From: Bacteroidaceae bacterium
GTDB taxonomy: Bacteria > Bacteroidota > Bacteroidia > Bacteroidales > Bacteroidaceae
Reading direction: 5' to 3'
Assembly: GCA_017614895.1 (NCBI GenBank)
Contig: JAGAAZ010000170.1
Coordinates: forward strand, 1-61,397
DNA: 61,397 nt
The stretch's first letter is position 1; every line of letters begins with the position of its first letter. Positions 43,658-52,388 of the stretch are shown in pieces. The notes under the pieces are model-generated. The model searched no databases, was not told the origin of the DNA, and was given only the letters and a program-made list of their open reading frames with translations. The position numbers and the translations under genes were made by a program.

Positions 43658-45421
43658 TTGAAAGCTACAGAGAAAATAAAAGCACTTCGTTGCCTCATGC
43701 AACGAGAAGGCATCAGCGCCTTTATCACCCCCAGCACCGACCCACACGCTGGTGAGTATGTGCCTGAGCGATGGAAGTCACGTCGATGGCTCAGCGACTT
43801 CACTGGTTCGGCTGGCACAGCAGTCGTCACACTCGACCAAGCTGCCCTATGGACCGACTCCCGCTATTTCATCCAAGCCACTGAACAGCTGGCAGACACA
43901 GGCATCATCCTGATGAAGGAGAAGATTGAGGGCACGCCGACCATTTCTGAATGGTTAGGGGGCGTATTGCCTCAGGGAAGCGTGGTGGGTGTTGATGCGT
44001 GGGTCAACACCACCTCTGAGGTGGAAAGTCTGGAGAACGAACTGAAAGCCTACGGACTCACCCTTCGTACCGACCTCGACCCCTACGCCGAGATTTGGAC
44101 TGATCGTCCAGCCATCCCTCAGAGCAAAGCCTTCATCCAAGGACTGGAGTATGCAGGCGAAAGTGCAGCCTCCAAGATTCAACGCATCCGCGAGAAGATT
44201 GGGTCACATGCCATCCTCCTTTCCAGCCTCGAAGAAGTGGCTTGGACACTCAACCTGCGAGGCGATGATGTGGCATACACGCCTTTCATCCTGGGCTATG
44301 TGCTTATCACCCCTTCCGAGACCCTATTATATATAAATAAGGAGAAGGTCACACCTGAAGTGGCTGATGAGCTGAAAGGCGAAGGAGTGAGCATTCGCGA
44401 GTACGATGATATCATCACCAACCTCCAAGCCCTCGACCTGCCCGTCTATGTGCAACCCGAAAAGACCAACTTTGCTGTCTATTCCGCCATTCAGCACCCC
44501 ATCCGCAAGGAGAGTGTGGTGGAGCAGATGCTCATCTTCAAGAACGAGACCGAAATCAAGGGGTTCCGCCGTGCGATGGAGAAGGACGGAGTGGCGATGG
44601 TGAAGTGGATTAAGTGGACACTCGAGAATGTCCCCAAGGGCAACCAAACCGAACTGTCCCTTTCCAAGAAACTGGAGGAGTTCCGAGCAGAACAGCCTCT
44701 CTTCAAAGGCATCAGTTTCGAGAGCATCATGGGTTATGCCCATCATGGGGCGATTGTTCATTATGACCCCACCCCTGAGACCGACATCCCCGTCAAACCC
44801 GAAGGACTGCTGCTCATCGACTCTGGCGGCCAGTATCTTGATGGCACCACCGACATCACCCGCACCATCCCATTGGGACCTCTCACTTGGGAGATGCGTC
44901 GTGACTACACCCTCGTGCTGAAAGGTTGGATTCGCTTGGGTTCTGCCGTCTTCCCCAAGGGCACTTGTGGCACCCAACTCGATGTCCTTGCCCGTGAAGC
45001 GATGTGGAAATATGGCATCAACTACCTGCATGGGACAGGTCACGGGGTCGGACAGTTCATGTCTGTTCACGAAGCCATCGACCTCCACCAGTTCCGTATG
45101 CAATGGCGCCCCACTCCCCTGTTGCCAGGCATGACCATCACCGACGAACCTGGCATTTATATCGAGGGCAGTCATGGAGTGCGACACGAGGACACCCTCC
45201 TTGTGGTTCCTGCCACAGAGGGCATCACCTTCGGTCCCTACTACACCTTCGAGCACCTGACCCTCTGCCCCATCCTCACCTCTCCCATCTTGGTGGAGAT
45301 GCTCACTGAGGAGGAACGCACCTGGTTCAACTCCTACCAACAAACCGTTTATGACCGCCTTGCCCCGCTTCTCGACGAGGAGCACCAAGCTTGGCTCAAA
45401 GACGTAACCCAACCTCTCTAA
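43658..45421 (+). CDS. Xaa-Pro aminopeptidase (peptidase M24B)
   Basis: This is a roughly 587-residue cytoplasmic metallopeptidase that removes an N-terminal residue before proline. It has two creatinase-like N-terminal domains and a C-terminal pita-bread domain with metal ligands in LLIDSGGQYLDGTTDITRT, GTGHGVGQFMSVHE and ITDEPGIYIEG. Length fits the long three-domain form. No in-frame ATG exists before codon 32 of the open frame, and the promoter box covers the first TTG; the TTG at 43658 (reading M/L-K-A-T-E-K-I-K-A-L-R) best matches family starts, so I propose a TTG start. It is followed by ruvA after 28 bp. Confidence 0.87.
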   Translation: MKATEKIKALRCLMQREGISAFITPSTDPHAGEYVPERWKSRRWLSDFTGSAGTAVVTLDQAALWTDSRYFIQATEQLADTGIILMKEKIEGTPTISEWLGGVLPQGSVVGVDAWVNTTSEVESLENELKAYGLTLRTDLDPYAEIWTDRPAIPQSKAFIQGLEYAGESAASKIQRIREKIGSHAILLSSLEEVAWTLNLRGDDVAYTPFILGYVLITPSETLLYINKEKVTPEVADELKGEGVSIREYDDIITNLQALDLPVYVQPEKTNFAVYSAIQHPIRKESVVEQMLIFKNETEIKGFRRAMEKDGVAMVKWIKWTLENVPKGNQTELSLSKKLEEFRAEQPLFKGISFESIMGYAHHGAIVHYDPTPETDIPVKPEGLLLIDSGGQYLDGTTDITRTIPLGPLTWEMRRDYTLVLKGWIRLGSAVFPKGTCGTQLDVLAREAMWKYGINYLHGTGHGVGQFMSVHEAIDLHQFRMQWRPTPLLPGMTITDEPGIYIEGSHGVRHEDTLLVVPATEGITFGPYYTFEHLTLCPILTSPILVEMLTEEERTWFNSYQQTVYDRLAPLLDEEHQAWLKDVTQPL

Positions 45422-45449
45422 ACTCTAATCTCTAAACTCTAAACCAAAC

Positions 45450-46052
45450 ATGATCGAATACATCCGAGGCATTCTCGACGAACTCACCCCCGCCCAAGCC
45501 ACCATCGAAGCACATGGCGTTGGCTACCTCCTCAACATTTCCCTCAACACCTACACCGCCCTGCAAGGGAAGAGTGAGGCACGGCTCTTTGTCTATGAGT
45601 CCATCCGTGAAGACGCATGGACACTCTTTGGCTTTGCCACCAAACAGGAACGTGAACTCTTCCTCATGCTCATCAGCGTCAGTGGCGTAGGTGGCAACAC
45701 AGCTCGCACTATGCTCAGCAGTTTCACCACAGCCGAACTGGCAGGTCTCATCATGGACGGCAACGAACGGATGCTCAAGACCATCAAGGGATTGGGAGCC
45801 AAGACTGCCCAGCGCATCATCGTCGAACTGCGTGATAAAGTCGTTTCCCTCGGCATTGCCGCTTCCCCCACATCTGGGAGCAACGACACCACGCCTGCCC
45901 TCAACAGCGAGGTCTATAACGAAGCCTGCGAAGCCCTCAAGATGCTCGGTTTCCCACCAGCTCCTGTTGCCAAGACCGTCAAGGCCATACTCAAGGACGA
46001 GCCTGAAGCCCCCGTCGAAAAGGTCATCAAACTCGCCCTCAAGATGCTGTAA
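45450..46052 (+). CDS. ruvA: Holliday junction DNA helicase subunit RuvA
   Basis: This 200-residue protein forms the tetramer that binds four-way junctions and loads RuvB. It has an N-terminal OB domain (MIEYIRGILDELTPAQATIE), two helix-hairpin-helix motifs (LISVSGVGGNTAR, LKTIKGLGAKTAQRIIVELRDK) and a C-terminal RuvB-binding domain (about 152-200). It is probably cotranscribed with the aminopeptidase gene and is the last chromosomal core gene before the accessory island. A strong terminator follows. Confidence 0.95.
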   Translation: MIEYIRGILDELTPAQATIEAHGVGYLLNISLNTYTALQGKSEARLFVYESIREDAWTLFGFATKQERELFLMLISVSGVGGNTARTMLSSFTTAELAGLIMDGNERMLKTIKGLGAKTAQRIIVELRDKVVSLGIAASPTSGSNDTTPALNSEVYNEACEALKMLGFPPAPVAKTVKAILKDEPEAPVEKVIKLALKML

Positions 46053-46078
46053 GCCTGCACTATTTATCTATTCCAACT

Positions 46079-46126
46079 AGAAAGAGTAGCTCGTACCATA
46101 ATCGCATGAGCTACTCTTTCTGTTTC
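46079..46126 (+). terminator. Terminator of ruvA
   Basis: A 14-bp stem AGAAAGAGTAGCTC/GAGCTACTCTTTCT followed by a T-rich stretch. It marks the left border of the restriction-modification island. The rest up to 46296 shows no gene. Confidence 0.85.
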
Positions 46127-46296
46127 ACCCACATCTTTTTCAAAATAAAAACGAGCACGGTGAAAGATGGAGATGGAAATGGGTGAAGCAAAGAAATAAA
46201 TCATCACAGAACAAAGAAATGAACATAAGACAAACACAAGTTTTAACACGAAAATAGCAAAAGTACATCAAATACTAAAAATTTTTAATAAAATGT

Positions 46297-46328
46297 TTTG
46301 TCTTTTCAAAAAGAAAGATGTATATTTG
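46297..46328 (+). promoter_or_regulatory. Promoter of the restriction-modification island
   Basis: TTTG (46297-46300), a 20-nt spacer, then TATATTTG (46321-46328). It lies 4 nt before the first usable ATG (46333), so the first gene is probably translated from an almost leaderless mRNA. Confidence 0.72.
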
Positions 46329-46332
46329 CAGC

Positions 46333-46917
46333 ATGAATACAAAAAGTACAAGAAATACTAAGAAAAAAATATCCCTTAAACGGATAGCCGATATCCAATC
46401 GGGGGTATATATCAGGAATCTGCCCGTCAAAAGAGGGGTGGCATACCTGCAGGTGAAAGACCTTATGATGCCAGCCCCTGATTTAACCGCTACAAAGGTG
46501 GAATATATGCCAAAACTGGAGAAATACATGCTTCAGAGAGGCGACTTGTTGTTTGCAGGGAAAGGAGCGAACCATTTGTGCAAGGTGTTTGACCATGACA
46601 TCCCAGCCATTCCTTCTACCACATTATATTATATAAGACTGCATTCCGATGTCGTCAGTCCACAATATCTCTGTTGGTATTTGAATCACCCAAAAGTTGT
46701 AGCTGCCATAAAAACGGTCCAAGTAGGCTCTGGCACGCCGCTGATACACAAACCAACATTGGAAAACTTAGAAATCATCATTCCCGACAAAGAGACGCAA
46801 CAGCGAATTGTGGCACTGTCCGAACTTCAGAAAAGAGAAGAATTTCTCTTAAAGGCAATCGCCGAGAAACGAGTCCAAATCACCAATCAAATACTTATTA
46901 ACGAATTAAACAAATAA
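46333..46917 (+). CDS. Single-TRD (half) type I specificity subunit
   Basis: This 194-residue protein has one target-recognition domain and one conserved helix of a type I S subunit: ISLKRIADIQSGVYIRNLP at the front, GSGTPLIHKPTLENLEIIIP at the end of the TRD, then the coiled-coil region QQRIVALSELQKREEFLLKAI. Normal S proteins have two TRDs, as in the second S gene at 48687. A half-S can dimerise to give a symmetric site, or may specify a second sequence for the same HsdM. The ATG at 46318 overlaps the promoter box, so 46333 is chosen. The stop is 5 bp before hsdM. It is the first gene of the operon. Confidence 0.78.
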   Translation: MNTKSTRNTKKKISLKRIADIQSGVYIRNLPVKRGVAYLQVKDLMMPAPDLTATKVEYMPKLEKYMLQRGDLLFAGKGANHLCKVFDHDIPAIPSTTLYYIRLHSDVVSPQYLCWYLNHPKVVAAIKTVQVGSGTPLIHKPTLENLEIIIPDKETQQRIVALSELQKREEFLLKAIAEKRVQITNQILINELNK

Positions 46918-46922
46918 CAAAT

Positions 46923-48452
46923 ATGGAGACCCAAAAGATTAGCCAAGAAGACATCAACCGTACGGTATGGAAAGCATGCGACACCTTCCGAGGCGTGATT
47001 GATCCCGGCCAATACAAGGACTACATCCTTACGATGCTATTCCTGAAGTATGTGAGTGATGTATATAAGTCTAAGCAGAATGACTATCTTGTCAAGTATG
47101 AAGGCAACAGGGAACGTGCTGAACGTGCCATGCGGTATGAGCGTTTTGTGGTTCCTCAAAGGAGTTCTTTTGACTTTCTCTATGACAACAGGAACGCAAC
47201 CAACATCGGCGAATTGATTGACGAGGCGCTGGCGGACCTTGAGGATGCCAACCGTGAGAAGATGAGCAGCGAGGATGGTAGCAGTATTTTCCGCAACATT
47301 AGTTTCAATAGTGCCAACCTAGGAGAATCTAAAGAAAAGAATGCCCGTTTGAGAAACCTGTTACAAGACTTCCGCGGATTGGACTTGGATGAGTCACATT
47401 TAGAGAACAACGACATTATTGGCGATGCCTATATGTATCTTGTTTCCACTTTTGCAGGGGAGGCAGGCAAAAAGGCGGGAGATTTCTTCACGCCAGCAGA
47501 GGTTTCGACCCTTTTGGCCAAACTGACGAAGAGTAAGCCAGGAGCCCGCATCTGTGACATCACCTGTGGCTCAGGTTCTTTGCTCATCAAAGCGGGTAAA
47601 GAAGTGGGCAACAACAACTTCTCACTTTATGGGCAAGAGGTGAATGGCAGCACATGGGCACTTGCCATGATGAACATGTTCTTGCACAGTTTCGACAATG
47701 CTGTTATCCGTTGGGGCGACACGTTGCGCAACCCCAAGTTGAAGATCAATGACAAACTCATGAAATTTGACACTGTGGTAGCCAACCCACCCTTCTCCCT
47801 CGACAAATGGGGAGCAGAGGAAGCTGCCAACGATCCCTATAATCGTTTCTGGCGAGGTATCCCTCCCAAGAGTAAGGGCGACTGGGCTTTTATCAGTCAC
47901 ATGTTGGAGGTGGCAGATGATAACACCGGTAAGGTTGGTGTCATCATTCCTCATGGTGTCCTCTTCCGTGGAGGCAGCGAGGGCAAGATACGTCAGTACA
48001 TCTTAGAAAACGAGCATACTCTGGAAGCGGTTATTGGCCTGCCTGCCAACCTGTTCTATGGTACTGGCATCCCTGCTGCTATTGCCATCTTCCGGAAAGG
48101 TCGCAACTCAGAAAACGTGTTGTTCATTGATGCCAGTCGTGAGTATGAGAATGGTAAGAACCAGAACAAACTGCGTCCGCAGGATATAGACCATATCGTT
48201 ACAACTTATCGTAAGTTCGTGGATGGTGAGTTGACCCCAGGTGTAGCCGAAGACAAATACGCCTTTGTGGCTACTCCTGATGATATCCGTGAGAATGACT
48301 TCAACCTCAATATCCCCCGTTATGTAGATACTTACGAGGAAGAAGCTGAGATAGACATCCCTGCCGTTCAAAAGGAGATAGAGCTGTTAGAAACAGAACT
48401 TGCAGAAGTACAAACTAAAATGAAAGAGTATTTAAAGCAATTAGGATATTAA
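46923..48452 (+). CDS. hsdM: Type I DNA methyltransferase subunit HsdM
   Basis: This 509-residue N6-adenine methyltransferase has an N-terminal helical domain (about 1-150, DIL-type region YILTMLFLKYVSDVY), the SAM-binding motif ICDITCGSGSLL and the catalytic NPPF (in DTVVANPPFSLDKW). A coiled C-terminus contacts S. With an S subunit it methylates the host recognition site. It is flanked by a half-S gene upstream and a 77-residue gene plus a full S gene downstream, all within a few bases. Family: EcoR124-like type I methyltransferases. Confidence 0.95.
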   Translation: METQKISQEDINRTVWKACDTFRGVIDPGQYKDYILTMLFLKYVSDVYKSKQNDYLVKYEGNRERAERAMRYERFVVPQRSSFDFLYDNRNATNIGELIDEALADLEDANREKMSSEDGSSIFRNISFNSANLGESKEKNARLRNLLQDFRGLDLDESHLENNDIIGDAYMYLVSTFAGEAGKKAGDFFTPAEVSTLLAKLTKSKPGARICDITCGSGSLLIKAGKEVGNNNFSLYGQEVNGSTWALAMMNMFLHSFDNAVIRWGDTLRNPKLKINDKLMKFDTVVANPPFSLDKWGAEEAANDPYNRFWRGIPPKSKGDWAFISHMLEVADDNTGKVGVIIPHGVLFRGGSEGKIRQYILENEHTLEAVIGLPANLFYGTGIPAAIAIFRKGRNSENVLFIDASREYENGKNQNKLRPQDIDHIVTTYRKFVDGELTPGVAEDKYAFVATPDDIRENDFNLNIPRYVDTYEEEAEIDIPAVQKEIELLETELAEVQTKMKEYLKQLGY

Positions 48453-48456
48453 CATC

Positions 48457-48690
48457 ATGATTACAGAACAAGACTTATTCAATATTGTTGGCAACAAGAT
48501 TGCCAATGAAATTCAGAAATCTATTATTAGGAATAATTGCCCTCCGCACATTGCAGACCAAATCTGTAATGCCATTGACTTAAATGAACGTGCAGAGAAT
48601 TTTCAACGATTCTTGAACGAATGGCTGGAATATCAAAACAAGCAACAGCAAATAGTTCAATCATTCCTACAGCAATATTACAATAGATGA
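48457..48690 (+). CDS. 77-residue protein between hsdM and hsdS
   Basis: This small, helical, glutamine- and asparagine-rich protein (MITEQDLFNIVGNKIANEIQ start; ending FLQQYYNR) lies 4 bp after hsdM and overlaps the hsdS start by four bases (ATGA). Translational coupling on both sides makes it a genuine gene. It has no signal peptide or membrane helix, and no family is recognised. Its tight place between M and S suggests an accessory or regulatory part of the RM complex; this is inferred from position only. Confidence 0.72.
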   Translation: MITEQDLFNIVGNKIANEIQKSIIRNNCPPHIADQICNAIDLNERAENFQRFLNEWLEYQNKQQQIVQSFLQQYYNR

Positions 48691-49874
48691 CCAGCAAAGA
48701 CAAACATATACCACAAGGCTATAAAGACTCTCCACTTGGCATCATTCCTAAGGAATGGGAAGTGAAGAGGTTGGGGGATTTGTGTCATGATATTTTTTCT
48801 GGAAGGAATAAAGGTAGGACAGAATCAGGGAAATATCCAGTCTATGGTTCTACTGGTATTATTGGAATGACAAACAATTACCAATATGAGGGAAAGAAGA
48901 TCCTTGTTGCGCGTGTCGGTGCTCATGCAGGACTTGTAAGCATGGCATGTGGAAAATACGATGTCTCAGACAACACTATTATTGTTGAGAACGAAGAACG
49001 CTCTTCTACATATTTTATATATCAACAATTAATAGCCGCTAATCTAAATAAGATGATATTTGGCTTTGGGCAACCCCTAATAACGGCAGGGATGCTGAAA
49101 AGATTGCAAGTTGTCTATCCATCTATAGAAGAACAAAGCCAAATAAGCCATGTCCTTCAACTTTGGGATACTGCCATAGAGAAGCAATCTAAATTGATAG
49201 AGAGACTCACATTGCGCAAACGTGCATTGATGCAGCAACTCCTCACAGGCAAAAAACGCCTGCCAGGTTTTACAGGTGAGTGGGACTTTCATCGAATAAA
49301 AGACCATTTCCAATTGATTCATGACAAAAATGACGGAAAGTGGCATCTTCCTATGACCATTTCTGCAAAAAAAGGACTTGTTTCACAAAAAGATAAATTT
49401 GATAGAGTCGTAGCAGGTAATAGCCTTGAAAAATATACGCTCCTAAAGAAAGGTGATTTTGCATATAACAAGGGGAACTCGAATCTATATGAGATGGGGT
49501 GTATATACCGTCTAACTGAAGAATCTGCTGTTGTTCCTTTTGTTTATATATGCTTTAGAGTGGTTGACAGTACTTGTTGTGAGTTCTACAAACATTTCTT
49601 TATCAATCATGGACTTGATCCACAACTAAAACGAATCATCACATCTGGAGCACGAGGTGATGGATTATTGAACGTTAATCCCGAAGACTTTATATCACTA
49701 AAAGTACCATATCCAAACATAGAAGAACAAAATGGAATTGCAAACATCTTAAATGATGCAGACAAAGAAATAGAACTCGCAAAAGAGAAGCTAACAAGCC
49801 TTCAATCTCAGAAGCGAGGCTTAATGCAGCAATTATTAATAGGTAAAAAACGAATACAACAAATAAAACAATAG
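48687..49874 (+). CDS. hsdS: Type I specificity subunit HsdS (two TRDs)
   Basis: This 395-residue protein determines the DNA target of the M and R subunits. TRD1 (about 15-150) and TRD2 (about 205-355) are each followed by a conserved helix with nearly the same ending: KRALMQQLLTGKKRLPGF in the middle and KRGLMQQLLIGKKRI at the end. The opening GYKDSPLGIIPKEWEVKRLG is typical. It overlaps the 77-residue gene by four bases. It ends in TAG. It gives the bipartite asymmetric recognition normal for type I systems; the recognised sequence cannot be predicted. Confidence 0.92.
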   Translation: MTSKDKHIPQGYKDSPLGIIPKEWEVKRLGDLCHDIFSGRNKGRTESGKYPVYGSTGIIGMTNNYQYEGKKILVARVGAHAGLVSMACGKYDVSDNTIIVENEERSSTYFIYQQLIAANLNKMIFGFGQPLITAGMLKRLQVVYPSIEEQSQISHVLQLWDTAIEKQSKLIERLTLRKRALMQQLLTGKKRLPGFTGEWDFHRIKDHFQLIHDKNDGKWHLPMTISAKKGLVSQKDKFDRVVAGNSLEKYTLLKKGDFAYNKGNSNLYEMGCIYRLTEESAVVPFVYICFRVVDSTCCEFYKHFFINHGLDPQLKRIITSGARGDGLLNVNPEDFISLKVPYPNIEEQNGIANILNDADKEIELAKEKLTSLQSQKRGLMQQLLIGKKRIQQIKQ

Positions 49875-49885
49875 GAGGGTTAATT

Positions 49886-50740
49886 ATGTCAAAAAAGAAA
49901 CCAACAGTAGCATTAATATACGACTTTGATGGAACATTGTCTCCTGGGAACATGCAAGAATTCGGATTTATTCAAGCTATCGGAAAGGACAATGATGAGT
50001 TTTGGAGAAAAAACAGAGAATTGTCCCAGAACAACGATGCGAATGGGATTCTTTGTTACATGTACCTCATGATGCAAGCAGCAAAAGTCAATGATATTTC
50101 TCTAAAAAAGGAATCTTTCAAGAAATTCGGCGCAGACGTGGAATTGTTTGAGGGCGTCACGGAATGGTTTTCATTCATCAATAAATATGGAGCGGAGATC
50201 GGCTTGGACATAAAACATTACATAAACTCTTCCGGGCTCAAAGAGATGATTGAGGGGACACCTATTGCTAAAGAATTCGAGAACATATATGCTTGTTCTT
50301 TTCTATACGATGTGGACGGGGTTGCATATTGGCCTGCTGTTGCTGTAGATTATACGGCCAAAACACAATTCCTTTTCAAAATCAACAAAGGCATCAAAGA
50401 GGTGAGCGACAATCAAAAAATCAATGAATATGTTCCAGAAGAAGAACGTCCTATCCCTTTTGAAAACATGATTTATTTTGGAGATGGAGAAACAGACATC
50501 CCTTGCATGAAGATGGTAAAGGAACATGGCGGGCATTCCATTGCTGTATATGGAGACAACAAGAAAAAAGCCACAGCTTATAAACTAATCAAAGAAAACA
50601 GGGTGAATTTTGTGTGTAAAGCGGATTATCGTGAAGGCAAAGATATTCATGCTGTAGTTAAAAGGATTCTTGACAAAATAAAGTCTGACATTGAATTCAA
50701 ACGCTTACTTAATGTTCACATCAAACAGGCAAATAAATAA
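49886..50740 (+). CDS. HAD-superfamily phosphatase inside the RM operon
   Basis: This 284-residue hydrolase of the haloacid dehalogenase fold has motif I DFDGTLSPG with the nucleophile D13 and D15, motif II around INSSGL, and motif IV FGDGETDIP supplying metal-binding aspartates. The long insert between I and II is a helical cap. It lies 11 bp after hsdS and 27 bp before the AlbA_2 gene, with the same orientation and base composition as the RM genes, so it belongs to the operon. It could act on phosphorylated nucleotides, DNA ends or a small molecule; the substrate is unknown. A role as an accessory defence enzyme is inference. Confidence 0.8.
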   Translation: MSKKKPTVALIYDFDGTLSPGNMQEFGFIQAIGKDNDEFWRKNRELSQNNDANGILCYMYLMMQAAKVNDISLKKESFKKFGADVELFEGVTEWFSFINKYGAEIGLDIKHYINSSGLKEMIEGTPIAKEFENIYACSFLYDVDGVAYWPAVAVDYTAKTQFLFKINKGIKEVSDNQKINEYVPEEERPIPFENMIYFGDGETDIPCMKMVKEHGGHSIAVYGDNKKKATAYKLIKENRVNFVCKADYREGKDIHAVVKRILDKIKSDIEFKRLLNVHIKQANK

Positions 50741-50767
50741 AAGAAACTTTATATAGACCTAGATAAT

Positions 50768-52288
50768 ATGACACTACCCGTAAACATTGAGTCGCTGATT
50801 GACGGAAGAGTCGTTGAGTGCGACAGAATAGAGTTTAAGAAAGGATGGAATCCTGATGCCATTTATCGAACAATTTGTGCTTTTGCCAATGACTTCGAAG
50901 ACACCAGTGGCGGATATATCGTTGTGGGTGCCGAAGAAGAAAACGGCAGAGCCAAACGCCCCGTTTGTGGCGTGAATATTGACGAATTAGATGCTATCCA
51001 GAAGTCTATGATTGGTTTTAACAACCTAATACAGCCCTATTATCAACCAAGAACTGCCATAGAAGATGTAGATGGTAAAAAAGTATTTGTAATCTGGGCT
51101 ACAGCTGGTGACCGTAGGCCGTACAAAGTGCCTGATCAAGTGACTGCCAAGCACAAGGATTACAACTACTATATCCGTTATAACTCCAGTTCTATCGTTG
51201 CCAAGGGGAATTATGAAATAGAGCTGATGAATATGGCAAATCGTGTACCTTTCGACGACAGAGGGAATATATCTGCCACAATTAGCGATGTTTCCTTGTT
51301 GTTAATAAGAGATTTTCTAACACAAACAGGAAGTAAATTGGTTAGCCAACTTGAGACCAGCACCCCACTCCAAATACTTAGGCAAATGGACTTAGTTGAA
51401 GGGCCTAATGAAAATGTCAGAGTGAAGAATATAGCCTTGATGTTATTCTCTTTTCAACCTGAGAAATTCTTTCCAAATACTCAAGTAGATATTGTCATCT
51501 ATCCCAAAGGTAAAGATGCTGATCCTGATAATTTCATAGAGATAGATCCCATAAAGGGACCTGTACATCAGATTATTAAAAGGACACTTGACTATATAAA
51601 AACAATGGTTATTCGCCAAAAAGTTACTAAGGTCTCAACCAAAGCCGAGGCTGATAGGACATATAACTACCCCTATCAGGCATTAGAAGAGATCATTGTA
51701 AATGCCTTATATCATCGTTCGTATCAAGAACGTGAGCCTGTGGAAATTTCTATTATGCCAGAACAAATAGAGGTTGTTAGTTATAATGGGGCTGATAGAA
51801 GTATCAAACTTGAAGACCTACGTGCTGGTAAACGAATTCATGCGAGAAGATATAGAAACAGGAGATTGGGGGATTTTCTAAAAGAGTTGGATTTAACAGA
51901 AGGTCGTGGTACAGGTATTCCAACCGTCAAAAAAGAATTGGAGAAGAATGGTTCTGGAGATGCATCTTATGAATCTGATGAGGATAGGACCTATTTCTAT
52001 GTTTCTGTTCCATGTCATAAAGATTTTGTATGTAAAGAATTGACTATTGATGAGGATGGACACATCCGTGAACGAAAACTTACTGCAACAACTGCTGTTG
52101 GTATCCGAAAACAGATATATGATTTAATTGAGAGTAACACTCATATTACTCGACGTGAATTGTCTGATACAATTGGCATCAATCAGTCTGCAATACAAAA
52201 GCATATTGAGATTCTGATAAATAATGGTAATATTGAAAGGAAAGGTCGCACACGTGGTAGTTATTTCGTTATTTTAAAGAAATTATAA
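50768..52288 (+). CDS. AlbA_2 / GHKL-ATPase / winged-helix protein
   Basis: This 506-residue protein begins with an AlbA_2 (Schlafen-like) domain (about 1-150, ESLIDGRVVECDRIEFKKGW, FANDFEDTSGGYIVVG). A middle region and a C-terminal HATPase_c_4-type fold follow (ALEEIIVNALYHRSYQ, RGTGIPTVKKELEKNG). A helix-turn-helix domain closes it (RRELSDTIGINQSAIQKHIEIL). Such proteins are often annotated as RecG-like helicases or transcriptional regulators and are frequent in defence islands. Many relatives carry a GGQ-rich tail. Here GGQI units lie just past the TAA in another frame, at 52293-52388. Confidence 0.82.
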   Translation: MTLPVNIESLIDGRVVECDRIEFKKGWNPDAIYRTICAFANDFEDTSGGYIVVGAEEENGRAKRPVCGVNIDELDAIQKSMIGFNNLIQPYYQPRTAIEDVDGKKVFVIWATAGDRRPYKVPDQVTAKHKDYNYYIRYNSSSIVAKGNYEIELMNMANRVPFDDRGNISATISDVSLLLIRDFLTQTGSKLVSQLETSTPLQILRQMDLVEGPNENVRVKNIALMLFSFQPEKFFPNTQVDIVIYPKGKDADPDNFIEIDPIKGPVHQIIKRTLDYIKTMVIRQKVTKVSTKAEADRTYNYPYQALEEIIVNALYHRSYQEREPVEISIMPEQIEVVSYNGADRSIKLEDLRAGKRIHARRYRNRRLGDFLKELDLTEGRGTGIPTVKKELEKNGSGDASYESDEDRTYFYVSVPCHKDFVCKELTIDEDGHIRERKLTATTAVGIRKQIYDLIESNTHITRRELSDTIGINQSAIQKHIEILINNGNIERKGRTRGSYFVILKKL

Positions 52289-52292
52289 TCAT

Positions 52293-52388
52293 AGGTGGTC
52301 AAATAGGTGGTCAAATAAGTGGTCAAATAGGTGGTCAAATAGGTGGTCAAATAGGTGGTCAAACAGGTGGTCAAACAGGTGGTCAAAT
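52293..52388 (+). repeat. Eight 12-bp tandem repeats touching the hsdR start codon
   Basis: Eight units of AGGTGGTCAAAT with only single-base variants (unit 3 starts AAG; units 6 and 7 end AAAC) lie between the AlbA_2 stop and the hsdR ATG at 52389. In one frame they read GGQI repeated, in the hsdR frame RWSN repeated. Copy-number change would alter the spacing in steps of 12 bp. Confidence 0.92.

Noticed and set aside
44327-45412. A 361-residue open frame antisense to the aminopeptidase gene
   Set aside because: It is a codon-bias shadow of a well-identified gene, with no recognisable domain or promoter.
52293-52388. CRISPR array
   Set aside because: The 12-bp units are contiguous with no spacers, and no cas genes are nearby. 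The 21-bp arrays also lack spacers.
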